Below, one piece after another: positions 17,848 to 27,058 of a DNA stretch of 64,000 nt (the stretch's first letter is position 1; the number at the start of each line of letters is the position of its first letter). Source of the DNA: Nonomuraea sp. NBC_00507 (GTDB taxonomy: Bacteria > Actinomycetota > Actinomycetes > Streptosporangiales > Streptosporangiaceae); contig NZ_CP107853.1 in assembly GCF_036013525.1 (NCBI RefSeq), forward strand, positions 10,726,001 through 10,790,000, read 5' to 3'. The position numbers and the translations under genes were made by a program. The notes beneath the pieces were generated by a model that searched no databases, was not told the DNA's origin, and saw only the letters and a program-made list of their open reading frames with translations.

Positions 17848-19062
17848 ATGTCACAACCCCGTGGCCCCTTGTCACAGTTGCGGCGCGGGCACGAAGAGCT
17901 CGTGCTCGGCCTGCTGCGCAAGCACGGTCCGCTCAGCCGCGGCGAGCTGGGCAAGCTCTGCAGGCTGTCCCGCACCACCCTGTACGACATCCTCGCCGAG
18001 CTCATATCCACCGGCGCCGTCGTCACCGCCACCCAGCAGGACGACCTGCCGCGCGGCCGCGGCCGGCCGGCTGAGACGCTGACGCTCAATCCGGATGCAG
18101 GCCAGGCCATCGGCATCGACTTCGCCCGCCGCGCGCTGCACGTCGCGGCCATCAACCTGGCCCACGAGATCGTCGGCGCGGCCAGCGAGCCGCACGACGC
18201 CGATCTGCCGTGGGAGCAGCGGGTGGACCTGGCCGAGCGGCTCGTCGGCTCCCTCAGCGAGGGCGGCCTGCGGCTGGGCGCGCTCAGCGCGATCGGCGTC
18301 GGCGTGGTCGGCCCGGTCGGTGGTCCGGACTCCCCCGAGGACGACGACGCCCCGCATCCCGCACAGGTGCTGCTGCGGGAGCGGTTCGGCGTGCCGGTGT
18401 TGCTGGACAACAACGCCCGGCTGGCCGCGCTGGGCGAGGCGATCTGGGGCGCGGCCGCGGGCGGCCAGGACGTGCTGTACCTGCGGCTGTCCCACGGCGT
18501 CGGCGGCGGGCTGGTGATCGCCGGGTCGCTGCATCGCGGCGCGTACGGCCTGTCCGGCGAGTTCGGCCACATCATGGTCGACCCGCAGGGCTCGCCCTGC
18601 TCCTGCGGCGGCTCCGGCTGCCTGGAGACCGTGGCCTCGATAAGAGCCGTGCTTGACGCCTACCGTGCCGCCGGCGGCCGGGCCGACGACGTCCCCGAGT
18701 TGGTCAAGGCCGTCAAGGCAGGCGACGCCACGGCGCTCGGCCTGCTGGAGGGCGTCGGCGCCAACATCGGCGGCGTGCTCGCGGCCCTGTGCAACGCCAT
18801 AGGCCCCAGCGTGATCGTGATCGGCGGCGAGCTCGCGGAGATCGGCGCCGCGCTGCTGGAGCCGATCCAGCGGACGATGAGCGCGCGCGTCATGCCGATC
18901 TCCCGGCACCGGATCACGTTGCGCCGTGCGACGCTCGGCGAGGCCGCGGGCGCCCTCGGCGGCATCGCCCTCGTGCTGCACGAATCCCCCCTGCTCTCCC
19001 GCTATCCGGCCGGGCCCGATCTCGCGCAAGAGGAACCCATGAACCATTCGAGGCAGTCATGA
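17848..19062 (+). CDS. ROK family transcriptional regulator
   Basis: 404 aa from the ATG at 17848; an in-frame GTG at 17830 is an alternative. N-terminal winged helix ([24 protein letters not shown]), then a ROK sugar-kinase fold with [47 protein letters not shown] and the zinc motif [10 protein letters not shown]. XylR/NagC-type ROK repressors respond to sugars. The ATGA overlap with the permease start places it first in the sulfatase/GH43 operon, so it is likely the local regulator. TTGACG at 17811-17816 may be its -35 box, but no convincing -10 was found. Confidence 0.92.
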   Translation: MSQPRGPLSQLRRGHEELVLGLLRKHGPLSRGELGKLCRLSRTTLYDILAELISTGAVVTATQQDDLPRGRGRPAETLTLNPDAGQAIGIDFARRALHVAAINLAHEIVGAASEPHDADLPWEQRVDLAERLVGSLSEGGLRLGALSAIGVGVVGPVGGPDSPEDDDAPHPAQVLLRERFGVPVLLDNNARLAALGEAIWGAAAGGQDVLYLRLSHGVGGGLVIAGSLHRGAYGLSGEFGHIMVDPQGSPCSCGGSGCLETVASIRAVLDAYRAAGGRADDVPELVKAVKAGDATALGLLEGVGANIGGVLAALCNAIGPSVIVIGGELAEIGAALLEPIQRTMSARVMPISRHRITLRRATLGEAAGALGGIALVLHESPLLSRYPAGPDLAQEEPMNHSRQS

Positions 19063-19859
19063 CCCAGCTCACCGCGCTGGGCAAGTCGCCGGTCGCGCGG
19101 CGCGAGCCCAGGCGCTCCAGCCGCGCCCTCACGCTCAACCTGCTCGCCGTCGTCATCGGCCTCGTCGTGTGGACGCTGCTGGCCACGGTCGGCGTGCAGG
19201 GCCTGCCGACGCCGCTGGAGGTGGCGGCCAAGGCAGGCGAGCTGATCGCGGACGGCACGCTCCTGGACGACGCGCTCGCCAGCCTGCGCAGAGTGCTGCT
19301 GGGTTTCCTGCTCGGCACCCTGCTGGCCATCCCGATCGGCTTCCTGATGGGCTGGTACGCCACCGCGCGCGGCCTGCTGGAGCCGTACGTCCAGTTCTTC
19401 CGCACCATCCCGCCCCTGGCGATCATCCCCCTCGCCATCGTGCTGATGGGCATCGGCGAGGTGCCGAAGGTCTTCGTGATCTTCTTGGCGTCGTTCCTGT
19501 CCAGCGTCGTGGCGACGTTCCAGGGCGTGGTCGACGTGGACAAGACGCTGATCAACGCCGCTCGCGTGCTCGGCGCGTCCGACCGGACGATCTTCCTCAA
19601 GGTCGTGGTGCCGGCGTCCACGCCGTTCATCCTGGTCGGGATGCGGGTCGGGCTCGGCTCGGCCTGGGGCACGCTGGTCGCCGCCGAACTGATCGCCGCC
19701 CAGGAGGGCCTGGGCTATCGCATGCAGAACGCCCAGCTCTACTACGACCTGCCCACGATCTTCGTGGGCCTGATCGCCATCGGCGTGCTCGGCCTGCTGA
19801 TGGACCGGCTGCTGCTGCTGGCCGAGCGCCACCTCACCGACTGGCAGGAGCGACGTTGA
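19059..19859 (+). CDS. ABC transporter permease, SsuC/TauC type
   Basis: 266 aa, about six transmembrane segments. The cytoplasmic coupling loop is [25 protein letters not shown]. It starts in an ATGA overlap with the ROK gene and ends in a TTGA overlap with the ATPase gene. By family it moves sulfonates, taurine, nitrate or thiamine-precursor-like molecules; the sulfatase in the same operon suggests an organic sulfate ester here. Confidence 0.93.
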   Translation: MTQLTALGKSPVARREPRRSSRALTLNLLAVVIGLVVWTLLATVGVQGLPTPLEVAAKAGELIADGTLLDDALASLRRVLLGFLLGTLLAIPIGFLMGWYATARGLLEPYVQFFRTIPPLAIIPLAIVLMGIGEVPKVFVIFLASFLSSVVATFQGVVDVDKTLINAARVLGASDRTIFLKVVVPASTPFILVGMRVGLGSAWGTLVAAELIAAQEGLGYRMQNAQLYYDLPTIFVGLIAIGVLGLLMDRLLLLAERHLTDWQERR

Positions 19860-20626
19860 CCACCAAGATCTCGTTCAGGGACGTCGTCAAGACCTACCCG
19901 ATGAAGGACGGCACGTTCACCGCGCTGAGCCAGGTGTCGCTGGACATCGCCGACCGGGAGTTCGTCACGGTCGTGGGCCCGTCCGGGTGCGGCAAGAGCA
20001 CGCTCATGAGCATGGCCGCCGGGCTGGTCGAGCCCACCTCGGGCGAGGTGCTGGTGGACGGCGTGCCGGTCACCGGTCCCGGGCCCGAACGCGGGGTGAT
20101 CTTCCAGCAGTACGCGTTGTTCCCCTGGCTGACCGTGCGCAAGAACGTCGAGTTCGGGCTGAAGCTGGCTGAGCTCCCGGCCGAGGAGCGCAGGCGGCGG
20201 GCGGAGCGGGCGATCGCGCTCGTCGGGCTGTCCGACTTCGCCGACGCGCTGCCCAAGACGTTGTCCGGCGGGATGAAGCAGCGGTGCGCGATCGCCCGCG
20301 CGTACGCGGTCAACCCGCAGGTCCTGCTCATGGACGAGCCGTTCGGCGCGCTGGACGCGCTGACCCGGGTGCAGCTGCAGGACCAGCTCCTCGACACCTG
20401 GAGCCAGGAGCAGCGCACGGTCATGTTCATCACCCATGACGTGGACGAGGCCGTCTACCTGGCCAGGCGCGTGATCGTCATGGCGGCCAGGCCCGGCCGC
20501 ATCCAGCAGGTCGTCGACGTCGACCTGCCGTACCCGAGGACCGAGGAAATGCGCTTGTCGCCCGAGTTCGGACGCATCCGCAACGAGGTCTGGCACAGCG
20601 TTTACCACCAAGTCCCAGCCGCCTAA
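19856..20626 (+). CDS. ABC transporter ATP-binding protein, SsuB/TauB type
   Basis: 256 aa from a TTG at 19856 (AGGAG 7 nt upstream) that overlaps the permease stop. Walker [39 protein letters not shown] and [15 protein letters not shown] are complete. It pairs with the permease before it and the receptor 27 bp after it. Confidence 0.94.
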   Translation: MTTKISFRDVVKTYPMKDGTFTALSQVSLDIADREFVTVVGPSGCGKSTLMSMAAGLVEPTSGEVLVDGVPVTGPGPERGVIFQQYALFPWLTVRKNVEFGLKLAELPAEERRRRAERAIALVGLSDFADALPKTLSGGMKQRCAIARAYAVNPQVLLMDEPFGALDALTRVQLQDQLLDTWSQEQRTVMFITHDVDEAVYLARRVIVMAARPGRIQQVVDVDLPYPRTEEMRLSPEFGRIRNEVWHSVYHQVPAA

Positions 20627-20653
20627 ACCACCCCCTGAAAGGACTGATCCGCC

Positions 20654-21622
20654 ATGCGTTCTCTTCGCCGCGCCCTGACGGCCGCCACGGCGGTGAGCCT
20701 GCTGACACTGTCCGTGACCGCCTGCTCCGACGACGGCACCACGGTCCGGTTCGGCTACATCAGCGACTACAACGGCGCGAGCCTGCTGGCCATCGCCGAC
20801 AAGCAAGGCCTCTGGGAGAAGCAGGGGCTCACCCCTGACATCAAGGTCTTCACCAACGGGCCGCTGCAGATCCAGGCGCTCGGCGCCGGCGACCTCGACT
20901 TCGGCTACATCGGGCCGGGCGCCATGTGGCTGCCCGCCTCGGGCAAGGCCAAGGTCATCGCGATCAACACGCTCGCGTACGCCGACCGCGTCATCGGCCG
21001 CCCCGGCGTCACCTCCATGCAGGCGCTCAAGGGCAAGAAGGTCGGCGTGCCCGAGGGCACCTCCGGCGACATGGTGCTCAACCTGGCACTGAAGAAGGCC
21101 GGAATGACGGCCCAGGACATCCAGAAGGTGCCGATGGACCCGGCCACCGTCGTGTCGGCGTTCTCGTCGGGGCAGATCGACGGGGCCGGCATCTGGTATC
21201 CGCTGATCGACACGATCAAGCAGAAGGTGCCAGGCACGGTCGAGCTCGCCAGCACCAAGGAGTTCCCGGACAACTCGTTCCCGACCGCGTTCGTGTCGGG
21301 GCCCAAGACGGACCAGGAGCTCACCAACAAGGTGATCAAGGTGCTGCAGGAGGCCAACGACTGGCGGGCCGCGCACCCCGAGGAGTCGATCATCGAGGCG
21401 GCCTCGCTGCTCAAGCTCGACCCGGCCAAGGTCAAGGCCGACGCCGCCAACGTCCAGACGATGCCGACGGCCGACCTGGTGGCCAAGACCAAGGACGGCA
21501 CGGTCGCCAAGTGGCTCAACAGCCTGGGCGACTTCTTCGTCGGCACCGGCCAGCTCAAGTCACGGCCCGACCCGGCCACGTACTACACAGGCGACCTCTA
21601 CGAAAAGGCTTTCAGCAAGTGA
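20654..21622 (+). CDS. ABC transporter substrate-binding lipoprotein, SsuA/TauA/NMT1-like
   Basis: 322 aa; signal peptide with lipobox-like SVTAC (Cys24). Receptor fold with FGYISDYNGASLLAIADKQGLWEKQGL, GAGDLDFGYIGPG, GKKVGVPEGTSGDMVLNLALKKAGM and SSGQIDGAGIWYPL. GAAAGGA ribosome site upstream. Its stop overlaps the GTG start of the sulfatase, so receptor and sulfatase are made together. The ligand is therefore inferred to be a sulfated organic compound, although this receptor family also binds sulfonates and nitrogen compounds. Confidence 0.92.
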   Translation: MRSLRRALTAATAVSLLTLSVTACSDDGTTVRFGYISDYNGASLLAIADKQGLWEKQGLTPDIKVFTNGPLQIQALGAGDLDFGYIGPGAMWLPASGKAKVIAINTLAYADRVIGRPGVTSMQALKGKKVGVPEGTSGDMVLNLALKKAGMTAQDIQKVPMDPATVVSAFSSGQIDGAGIWYPLIDTIKQKVPGTVELASTKEFPDNSFPTAFVSGPKTDQELTNKVIKVLQEANDWRAAHPEESIIEAASLLKLDPAKVKADAANVQTMPTADLVAKTKDGTVAKWLNSLGDFFVGTGQLKSRPDPATYYTGDLYEKAFSK

Positions 21623-23082
21623 ACCTGCTGTTCCTGATGACCGACCAGCACCGTGTCGACACCCTGGGCTGTTACGGCAACCCGCACGTGGCCACGCCCA
21701 ACCTGGACAGGCTGGCCGCCACCGGCACGCGGTTCGATCGGTTCTACACGCCCACGGCCATCTGCACGCCGGCGCGGGCCAGCCTGCTCACCGGGCAGGC
21801 ACCGTTCCGGCATCGGCTGCTGGCGAACTACGAGCGCAACGTCGGCTACCTGGAGGACCTGCGAGAGGACGCGTTCACCTTCCCCGGCGCGCTGCAGGAG
21901 CGCGGCTACAACCTGGGGCTGATCGGCAAGTGGCACGGCGGCACCAGCCGCAACGCCGCCTCGTACGGCTTCGACGGACCCGACCTGCCCGGCTGGCACA
22001 ACCCGGTCGACCATCCCGACTACCTGGCGTACCTGGAGGAGCGGGGGCTGCCGCCGTACCGGATCTCGGACCTGATCCGGGGCACCACCCCCAACGGCAA
22101 CCAGGGCAACCTGCTCGCGGCGCGGCTGCACCAGCCGGTGGAGGCCACGTTCGAGCACTATCTGGCGACCCGGGCCATCGAGCACCTCGACCGCTACGCC
22201 GCCGACGGCCGCCCGTTCTTCCTGGCCACGCACTTCTTCGGGCCGCACCTGCCGTACCTGCTGCCGGACGAGTACTTCGACATGTACGACCCGAGCCTGG
22301 TGGAGCTGCCGCCGTCGATCGCGGAGACGTTCGAGGGCAAACCGCCGGTGCAGCGGAACTACAGCGAGCACTGGACGTTCGACACGATCCCGATCGAGGT
22401 CACGCGCAAGCTGATCGCCGTTTACTGGGGCTACGTGACGCTGATCGACCAGCAGCTCGGCCGCATCCTCGACCGGTTGGACGAGCTGGGACTGACCGAC
22501 CAGACGTCGGTCTTCTTCACCGCCGACCACGGCGAGTTCACCGGCGCCCACCGCCTGCACGACAAGGGCCCGGCCATGTACGAGGACATCTACCGCATCC
22601 CCGGCATCGTCCGCATCCCCGGCTCGCAACCGCAGGTCAGGAACGAGTTCGTGACGCTCACCGACTGCACCGCGACCATCCTGGACCTGGCCGGCAGCGA
22701 CACCAAGCCGGCCGTGGACAGCCGCAGCCTGGTCCCGCTGGTGCGCGGCGAGCACCCGGAGTGGCCCGCCGAGCTGCTGGCCGAGTTCCACGGCCACCAC
22801 TTCCCCTACCCGCAGCGGATGATCCGCGACGACCGCTACAAGCTGGTCGTCAACCCGGAGTCCGTCAACGAGCTGTACGACCTGTACGCCGACCCGCACG
22901 AGCTCAGCAACCGGTACACCCACCCCGAGCTGGCCCCGGTCCGCCGCCGCCTCATGCGCCGCCTGTACGACCTGCTGCGCGAGCGCGGCGACAACTTCTA
23001 CCACTGGATGACCCCGATGTACGACATCGGCGCCCTCGACTACGACCCCACGCTGAGCTCCTTCGAGAAAGAGAGCCCATGA
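21619..23082 (+). CDS. Type I sulfatase (formylglycine-dependent), cytosolic
   Basis: 487 aa from a GTG overlapping the receptor stop. The N-terminus LLFLMTDQHRVDTLGCYGN holds the metal Asp; the formylglycine signature is C49-T-P-A-R; a second metal site is FFTADHGEF, and LGLIGKWHGG is conserved. There is no signal peptide, so it acts inside the cell, in line with import of the sulfated substrate by the ABC system encoded upstream. Conversion of Cys49 needs a formylglycine-generating enzyme, not seen in this window. Likely a choline-sulfatase, alkyl/aryl or glycan sulfatase; the exact substrate is open. Confidence 0.93.
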   Translation: MNLLFLMTDQHRVDTLGCYGNPHVATPNLDRLAATGTRFDRFYTPTAICTPARASLLTGQAPFRHRLLANYERNVGYLEDLREDAFTFPGALQERGYNLGLIGKWHGGTSRNAASYGFDGPDLPGWHNPVDHPDYLAYLEERGLPPYRISDLIRGTTPNGNQGNLLAARLHQPVEATFEHYLATRAIEHLDRYAADGRPFFLATHFFGPHLPYLLPDEYFDMYDPSLVELPPSIAETFEGKPPVQRNYSEHWTFDTIPIEVTRKLIAVYWGYVTLIDQQLGRILDRLDELGLTDQTSVFFTADHGEFTGAHRLHDKGPAMYEDIYRIPGIVRIPGSQPQVRNEFVTLTDCTATILDLAGSDTKPAVDSRSLVPLVRGEHPEWPAELLAEFHGHHFPYPQRMIRDDRYKLVVNPESVNELYDLYADPHELSNRYTHPELAPVRRRLMRRLYDLLRERGDNFYHWMTPMYDIGALDYDPTLSSFEKESP

Positions 23083-25304
23083 AGATCGTCTTAGCCGTCA
23101 CCGCCCTGCTGTCCGGCCTGTTCACCAACCCCGTTTCGGCAGGCGCGGTCGACAGTCTCCCCGACCCGACGGTGATCCACGCCCGCGACGGGCTCTGGTA
23201 CGCGTACGGCACCCAGAACCCGGTCTTCAACAGCAAGGGCGAGGCCGGCGAGCGCATGTTGCCGATCCTGCGCTCGAAGGACCTGGTGACCTGGGAGCAC
23301 GCCGGGGACGTCTTCACCCCGCAGACCAAGCCCGCCTGGCACAACGGCGCCCGCCTCTGGGCGCCCGACATCCGCTACATAGGCGGCACGTACTACCTCT
23401 ACTACTCGCTGGCCTCCGGTGACATCGGCCTGACCACCGCGCCCACCCCGACGGGGCCATGGACCGACCATGGTGACGTGATCCCGGCCGAGCCCCAGGC
23501 CGCGTGCCCGACTTTCACCATCGACCAGGCCCAGTTCACCGACGTCGATGGCGCCCACTACCTCTACTGGGGGAGCTACGACACCCTCTGCGTGGCGAAG
23601 ATGAACGCCGACGCCACCCGCGTCGAAGGCCCGGTGACACTGGTGGCGAGGGGCCGCCGCATGGAGGGCGGGTACGTCGTCCGCCGCGGCGGCTTCTACT
23701 ACCTGTTCTACTCCGACGCCGGCTGCTGCGACGGCGCCTACAGCGGCTACCAGGTCAAGGTCGGCCGCGCCACCAGCCCGCTGGGCCCGTTCACGGACGA
23801 CGAGGGCGTGGACCTGATGGCGCTGACCACCAAGGGCGCCATCGTCGTCGGCGCGAACGGCAACCGCTGGGCCGGCCCAGGCCACAGCGGCTTCCTGACC
23901 GACCTGTCCGGCCAGGACTGGCTGATCTACCACGCCATCTCAACCGCCGACCCCGACTTCCCGCCGATCGTCAACGGACCGTCGGGCCTGACCAAGCGCC
24001 CGCTGCTGATCGACCGGCTCGACTGGATCGACGGCTGGCCGGTGGTCCGCGCCGGCGCCGGCCCATCCGAGGGCCCCCAGCCCGCGCCAGCGGCCTCGTA
24101 CGACACGGGCGGCACGTTCGGCGAGGGCTCGTTCGCCGGCTGGCAGCCCGGACCCGGCTGGTCGACCAAGACCGACCAGGACGCCCACGGCTACGCCTCC
24201 CACTCGGGCGGCCTGTCCTACGTGACATCGGGCAAGAAGACCCCGGGCGCCAACATCCGAGCCCAAGCGGACCTGCGGGTCGCATCCGGCGCGGCCGGGC
24301 TCACGCTCGCCCACGTCAACCGCCTCAACCACGTGACGGCCTGGCTCGACCGCGACCGCGGCACCCTGGTCACCGACGTGATGATCGGCGGCATCAGCCG
24401 CGGCCAGCGGGTGACGCCGCTGCCCGCCGGACTCGACCTCGGCACCTGGCACACGGTGGTCGCCGAGCTCCGAGGAACTCAGCTGACGGTCCAGGTGAGC
24501 GGCGACAAGCTGGGGGACCCGGTGGCCCTGCAGACGCGCCAGGTGCCGCAGGCCGCCGCCCGCCCCGGCGCGGTCGGCGCCGTCGCCCGCGGGGCCGCCG
24601 ACGCCGACAACGTGGGCGCCGCGAAGCTCTACACCCCGGTCGCCACACGGGTGCCTGAGCCCGCCCCCGGCGAACTGCTGCCGGAGCACAGCGACGAGTT
24701 CAACGGCACGGCCATCGACGCGAGCTGGCAGTGGGTCCGCGGCCCGGCGACGGGCGCGACCGTCGCCGACGGGGCCCTGTCCTGGCCGACCCAGAACGCC
24801 GACCTGCACCGAACCACGAACACGGCGTCAGTGCTGCTGCGGGACGCGCCGGAAGGCGACTACACGGTGGAGACGAAGCTGGACTTCGCGCCGACCCAGG
24901 GCAACCAGCAGGCCGGCCTGGTGTTGTACGAGAACGACGACCGCTACTTCAAGATGGCCCACTCGGTCCTGCCGCTGGCCCGCGGCAACGGGGCCGTGCT
25001 GCAGGTGAGCGAGTTCCTGAAGGAGGGCGAACGGCCGACGACCACCCCACCGACCGCCGTCTTCAACGGGCCGATGTTCGGCGGGCCGGCGGCTTCGACG
25101 ATGTGGTTGCGGATGTCGTACCACTATGACGCGGCCAACAACGAGGTCGAGGTGCGCGCGGCGACCAGCCGGGACGGATCGCGCTGGGTGCGGAACGGCG
25201 TGTGGACGCTTCCGTTCAAGGGCAAGCTCAAGATCGGGTTGATCTCGATGAACAGAGCGGGCGCCGTCGCCAAGATCGACTACGTCCGGACTTATCGCGA
25301 CTGA
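23079..25304 (+). CDS. Secreted GH43-type glycosidase with C-terminal lectin-like domains
   Basis: 741 aa, ATG overlapping the sulfatase stop. Signal peptide to about residue 22. The five-bladed propeller of GH43 is recognisable from the catalytic Asp (DPTVIHARDGLWYAYGT), APDIRYIGGTYYLYYS and MEGGYVVRRGGFYYLFYS with the probable acid Glu. After about residue 330 come two beta-sandwich modules; the last (about 535-741, DEFNGTAIDASWQWVRG ... VDYVRTYRD-like end) resembles the GH43 C2/DUF1349 concanavalin-like fold. Probably an arabinanase or xylosidase-type enzyme. As the only secreted member of the operon it could trim a sulfated or decorated glycan before uptake. Confidence 0.88.
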   Translation: MKIVLAVTALLSGLFTNPVSAGAVDSLPDPTVIHARDGLWYAYGTQNPVFNSKGEAGERMLPILRSKDLVTWEHAGDVFTPQTKPAWHNGARLWAPDIRYIGGTYYLYYSLASGDIGLTTAPTPTGPWTDHGDVIPAEPQAACPTFTIDQAQFTDVDGAHYLYWGSYDTLCVAKMNADATRVEGPVTLVARGRRMEGGYVVRRGGFYYLFYSDAGCCDGAYSGYQVKVGRATSPLGPFTDDEGVDLMALTTKGAIVVGANGNRWAGPGHSGFLTDLSGQDWLIYHAISTADPDFPPIVNGPSGLTKRPLLIDRLDWIDGWPVVRAGAGPSEGPQPAPAASYDTGGTFGEGSFAGWQPGPGWSTKTDQDAHGYASHSGGLSYVTSGKKTPGANIRAQADLRVASGAAGLTLAHVNRLNHVTAWLDRDRGTLVTDVMIGGISRGQRVTPLPAGLDLGTWHTVVAELRGTQLTVQVSGDKLGDPVALQTRQVPQAAARPGAVGAVARGAADADNVGAAKLYTPVATRVPEPAPGELLPEHSDEFNGTAIDASWQWVRGPATGATVADGALSWPTQNADLHRTTNTASVLLRDAPEGDYTVETKLDFAPTQGNQQAGLVLYENDDRYFKMAHSVLPLARGNGAVLQVSEFLKEGERPTTTPPTAVFNGPMFGGPAASTMWLRMSYHYDAANNEVEVRAATSRDGSRWVRNGVWTLPFKGKLKIGLISMNRAGAVAKIDYVRTYRD

Positions 25305-25326
25305 TTAGGACGCCGGGGGTGGACGC

Positions 25327-25518
25327 GTGCCGCCCCACGGCGATTTCCGTTACTTGTACCGTAGGGATCTTGGCGAGCTGAGTGCCGGAACCGTTCTTCA
25401 GCATGTGACCGATGACGCGGTTCATGTTGTCGTAGTCGATGGTTGTCCGAATTGTTTCTCTGAGCTCACTTCAATGACCGTAAGCGGCGCCTTTCCGCGC
25501 GCCGAGCGTCAGCAGTAG
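25327..25518 (+). CDS. Possible small hypothetical protein
   Basis: 63 aa from GTG to TAG. Codon use lacks the strong G/C third-position bias of the neighbours and there is no clear ribosome site, so it is either a recently acquired gene or chance. One pair of Cys (DGCPNCFS) is present. No family recognised. It overlaps the end of the next minus-strand gene by 10 bp. Confidence 0.25.
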   Translation: MPPHGDFRYLYRRDLGELSAGTVLQHVTDDAVHVVVVDGCPNCFSELTSMTVSGAFPRAERQQ

Positions 25519-26039
25519 TGCTTTGCTATCTCCGTGAAATCAGTAGTCGATAGAAACACGTCCGTGCCGAATCTCAAATCATCATTACCGTGGTGCTGTA
25601 TCATAATCTGGCCCGACGGAATCTTCTCCTTAGACTCCAAGGTGAAGTTGGTTCCGCCCTGCGACACGCGCGCTTTCGAAGAGTAGGCCGTCACTTTGTA
25701 TACTTGGTCCTTCCGGAAGTCCAGATCGCCCTCCACCAGGGACCACTCGTCCGGTAGATTTTCGAGGCTTACGGTGACCGGCGCAACAGCCAGGGCGGCT
25801 GGTGCCCTGATGACTGCCTGGTCGATAAGTTTATCGCCGTGGCGATAGACCGCCACGCCATCCGGCGGATCCCCGCACCAGGCCGTGATAATGGCCAGCT
25901 CGCCCTTGTCGTTCAGCGTCACGCCGGTGAGCCCTCCGCGACTAGGGGCACAAGCCGTCAACCCGATCACGAGCGCAACGCCGACGACGCTCCTCAGCAG
26001 AATTCTTGCCGAGAATAAGCCCATGCCCCACCGAGCCAT
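25509..26039 (-). CDS. Hypothetical lipoprotein
   Basis: 176 aa. Signal peptide with a hydrophobic run (LLRSVVGVALVIGL) and lipobox LTAC near residue 30; a second ATG at residue 6 is an alternative start. The mature domain is small, with conserved-looking Trp and Cys (ITAWCGDPPDGVAVYRHGDK) and a C-terminal Cys. No family recognised. GC content is lower than in flanking operons, and it follows the immunity-like gene on the same strand after a 193-bp gap (26040-26232) in which nothing else was found. Confidence 0.7.
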   Translation of the reverse strand: MARWGMGLFSARILLRSVVGVALVIGLTACAPSRGGLTGVTLNDKGELAIITAWCGDPPDGVAVYRHGDKLIDQAVIRAPAALAVAPVTVSLENLPDEWSLVEGDLDFRKDQVYKVTAYSSKARVSQGGTNFTLESKEKIPSGQIMIQHHGNDDLRFGTDVFLSTTDFTEIAKHYC

Positions 26040-26232
26040 TGGAACAGCCCCTCTCCAGATCTCCTAGTAGCCCAGACCGGCTCAAGGCTGCCATCGTAAC
26101 CAGTCGGCACCGCTAATGGGTGTCCCGTTGTTCCCGCCCCCGGGGTTCCTAGTGGGGGCCCGCACCAGCGGCGCTCCCGCCGGATTTGCAATTGCTTGGG
26201 ACGGCGGCATCGATCTTTAGTGGAGTCACGCT

Positions 26233-26595
26233 TTACATTTCGGGCAAGATAGGCCGACCATCCTCGCCAATCCTCGGAAGTAGCGCTGGAACGTCTTCCG
26301 AATGTACAATATCGCGAATCACATCGACCATCGACATAACTCCTTTTTCTCTCACGACAATCAAATCTGGCGCGCAAAAATAGCGACCGCCCAGAGATTC
26401 GCCGGAATGTTCATGGCGATTCATGATTCGCGATAGCTCTTCCGTCGTGAGCAATAGGGCGCTGTATCGTTCTCCGGTCGACAGGGTGATAATTGAATCA
26501 CCGGCCTCCATATCCCCTGCGTCGACATTCCCATCGAGCAAGATATCCACCGAAAAATAGTCATCTGCCCAGCTGAAATAAGCCTGATCATCCAT
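26233..26595 (-). CDS. Hypothetical acidic protein, candidate immunity protein
   Basis: 120 aa, acidic (MDDQAYFSWADDYFSVDILLDGNVDAGDMEAGD), no signal or membrane segment, GC and codon bias clearly below the surroundings. Its ATG overlaps by 8 bp the stop of a 33-codon open stretch that reads like the end of a toxin (see 26588-26689). Small, acidic, low-GC and translationally coupled to a toxin C-terminus is the classic layout of polymorphic-toxin immunity genes, and the WXG100-like pair upstream fits this. No immunity family was recognised, so the role is inference. Confidence 0.6.
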   Translation of the reverse strand: MDDQAYFSWADDYFSVDILLDGNVDAGDMEAGDSIITLSTGERYSALLLTTEELSRIMNRHEHSGESLGGRYFCAPDLIVVREKGVMSMVDVIRDIVHSEDVPALLPRIGEDGRPILPEM

Positions 26596-26689
26596 AAAGC
26601 TCCATCAACCTCTTGATTACTGCCTTCTCATTACTCTTACCACCAGGATGCCGAAAACACGTGCGGCGACCTGCCCGGCCGGTCAGTAC
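26588..26689 (-). pseudogene. Remnant of a toxin C-terminus
   Basis: An open stretch without a start codon, bounded upstream by an in-frame TGA at 26690-26692, encodes a tail ending HPGGKSNEKAVIKRLMELYG. It stops within the start of the immunity-like gene. The composition and the coupled 8-bp overlap suggest the last residues of a polymorphic toxin whose body was deleted. It is too short for family assignment; chance is possible. Confidence 0.35.
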
Positions 26690-26767
26690 TCATTCTTCCA
26701 TGGCGAGAACTCGCTGTTGCTGGAGGCCGATCGGTCTCATCCAGTGGCTGTCTAGCGGCGTGCGCGC

Positions 26768-27058
26768 TCACTGACTCGTCATGTGGGCGGCATCCTGGCG
26801 GAGTTGCTTGGCCCGGCGGCGAAGGTTGTCGGCGGTGGCGAGGCACGAATCCTCCAGCTCGCCCATTTCGCGGCGGAGCCGGACGGCATGCGCAAGATAC
26901 CGCTCCACCGACGGCCCCTTCCAGAAGGGGGCGAACTCCCCTTGCCGCGAAGGGATGCCGTCGAAGGCGTCGGCCAGGCCTCTGGCGTATCTGGTGAAAG
27001 CGGAGGCGAGCGCCTCCTTCGCGGCGGCTTCCCTGAGCAATTGCTGTTTGGTCGTCAC
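26768..27058 (-). CDS. WXG100-like small helical protein
   Basis: 96 aa, entirely helical, with FWKGPS at the helix-turn-helix bend (residues 45-50) and a heptad-rich second half (LRREMGELEDSCLATADNLRRRAKQLRQD). This is the size and shape of WXG100/ESAT-6-type proteins, exported by or guiding type VII secretion, though the W-x-G is changed to WKG. The GTG at 27058 overlaps the stop of the larger partner gene (GTGA). No EccC/EssC translocase is present in the window. Confidence 0.65.
   Translation of the reverse strand: MTTKQQLLREAAAKEALASAFTRYARGLADAFDGIPSRQGEFAPFWKGPSVERYLAHAVRLRREMGELEDSCLATADNLRRRAKQLRQDAAHMTSQ

Noticed and set aside
21930..25304. Single 1124-codon open frame spanning the end of the sulfatase and the GH43 gene
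   Set aside because: Only the part from the ATG at 23079 encodes recognisable protein; the first part is an out-of-frame shadow of the sulfatase.
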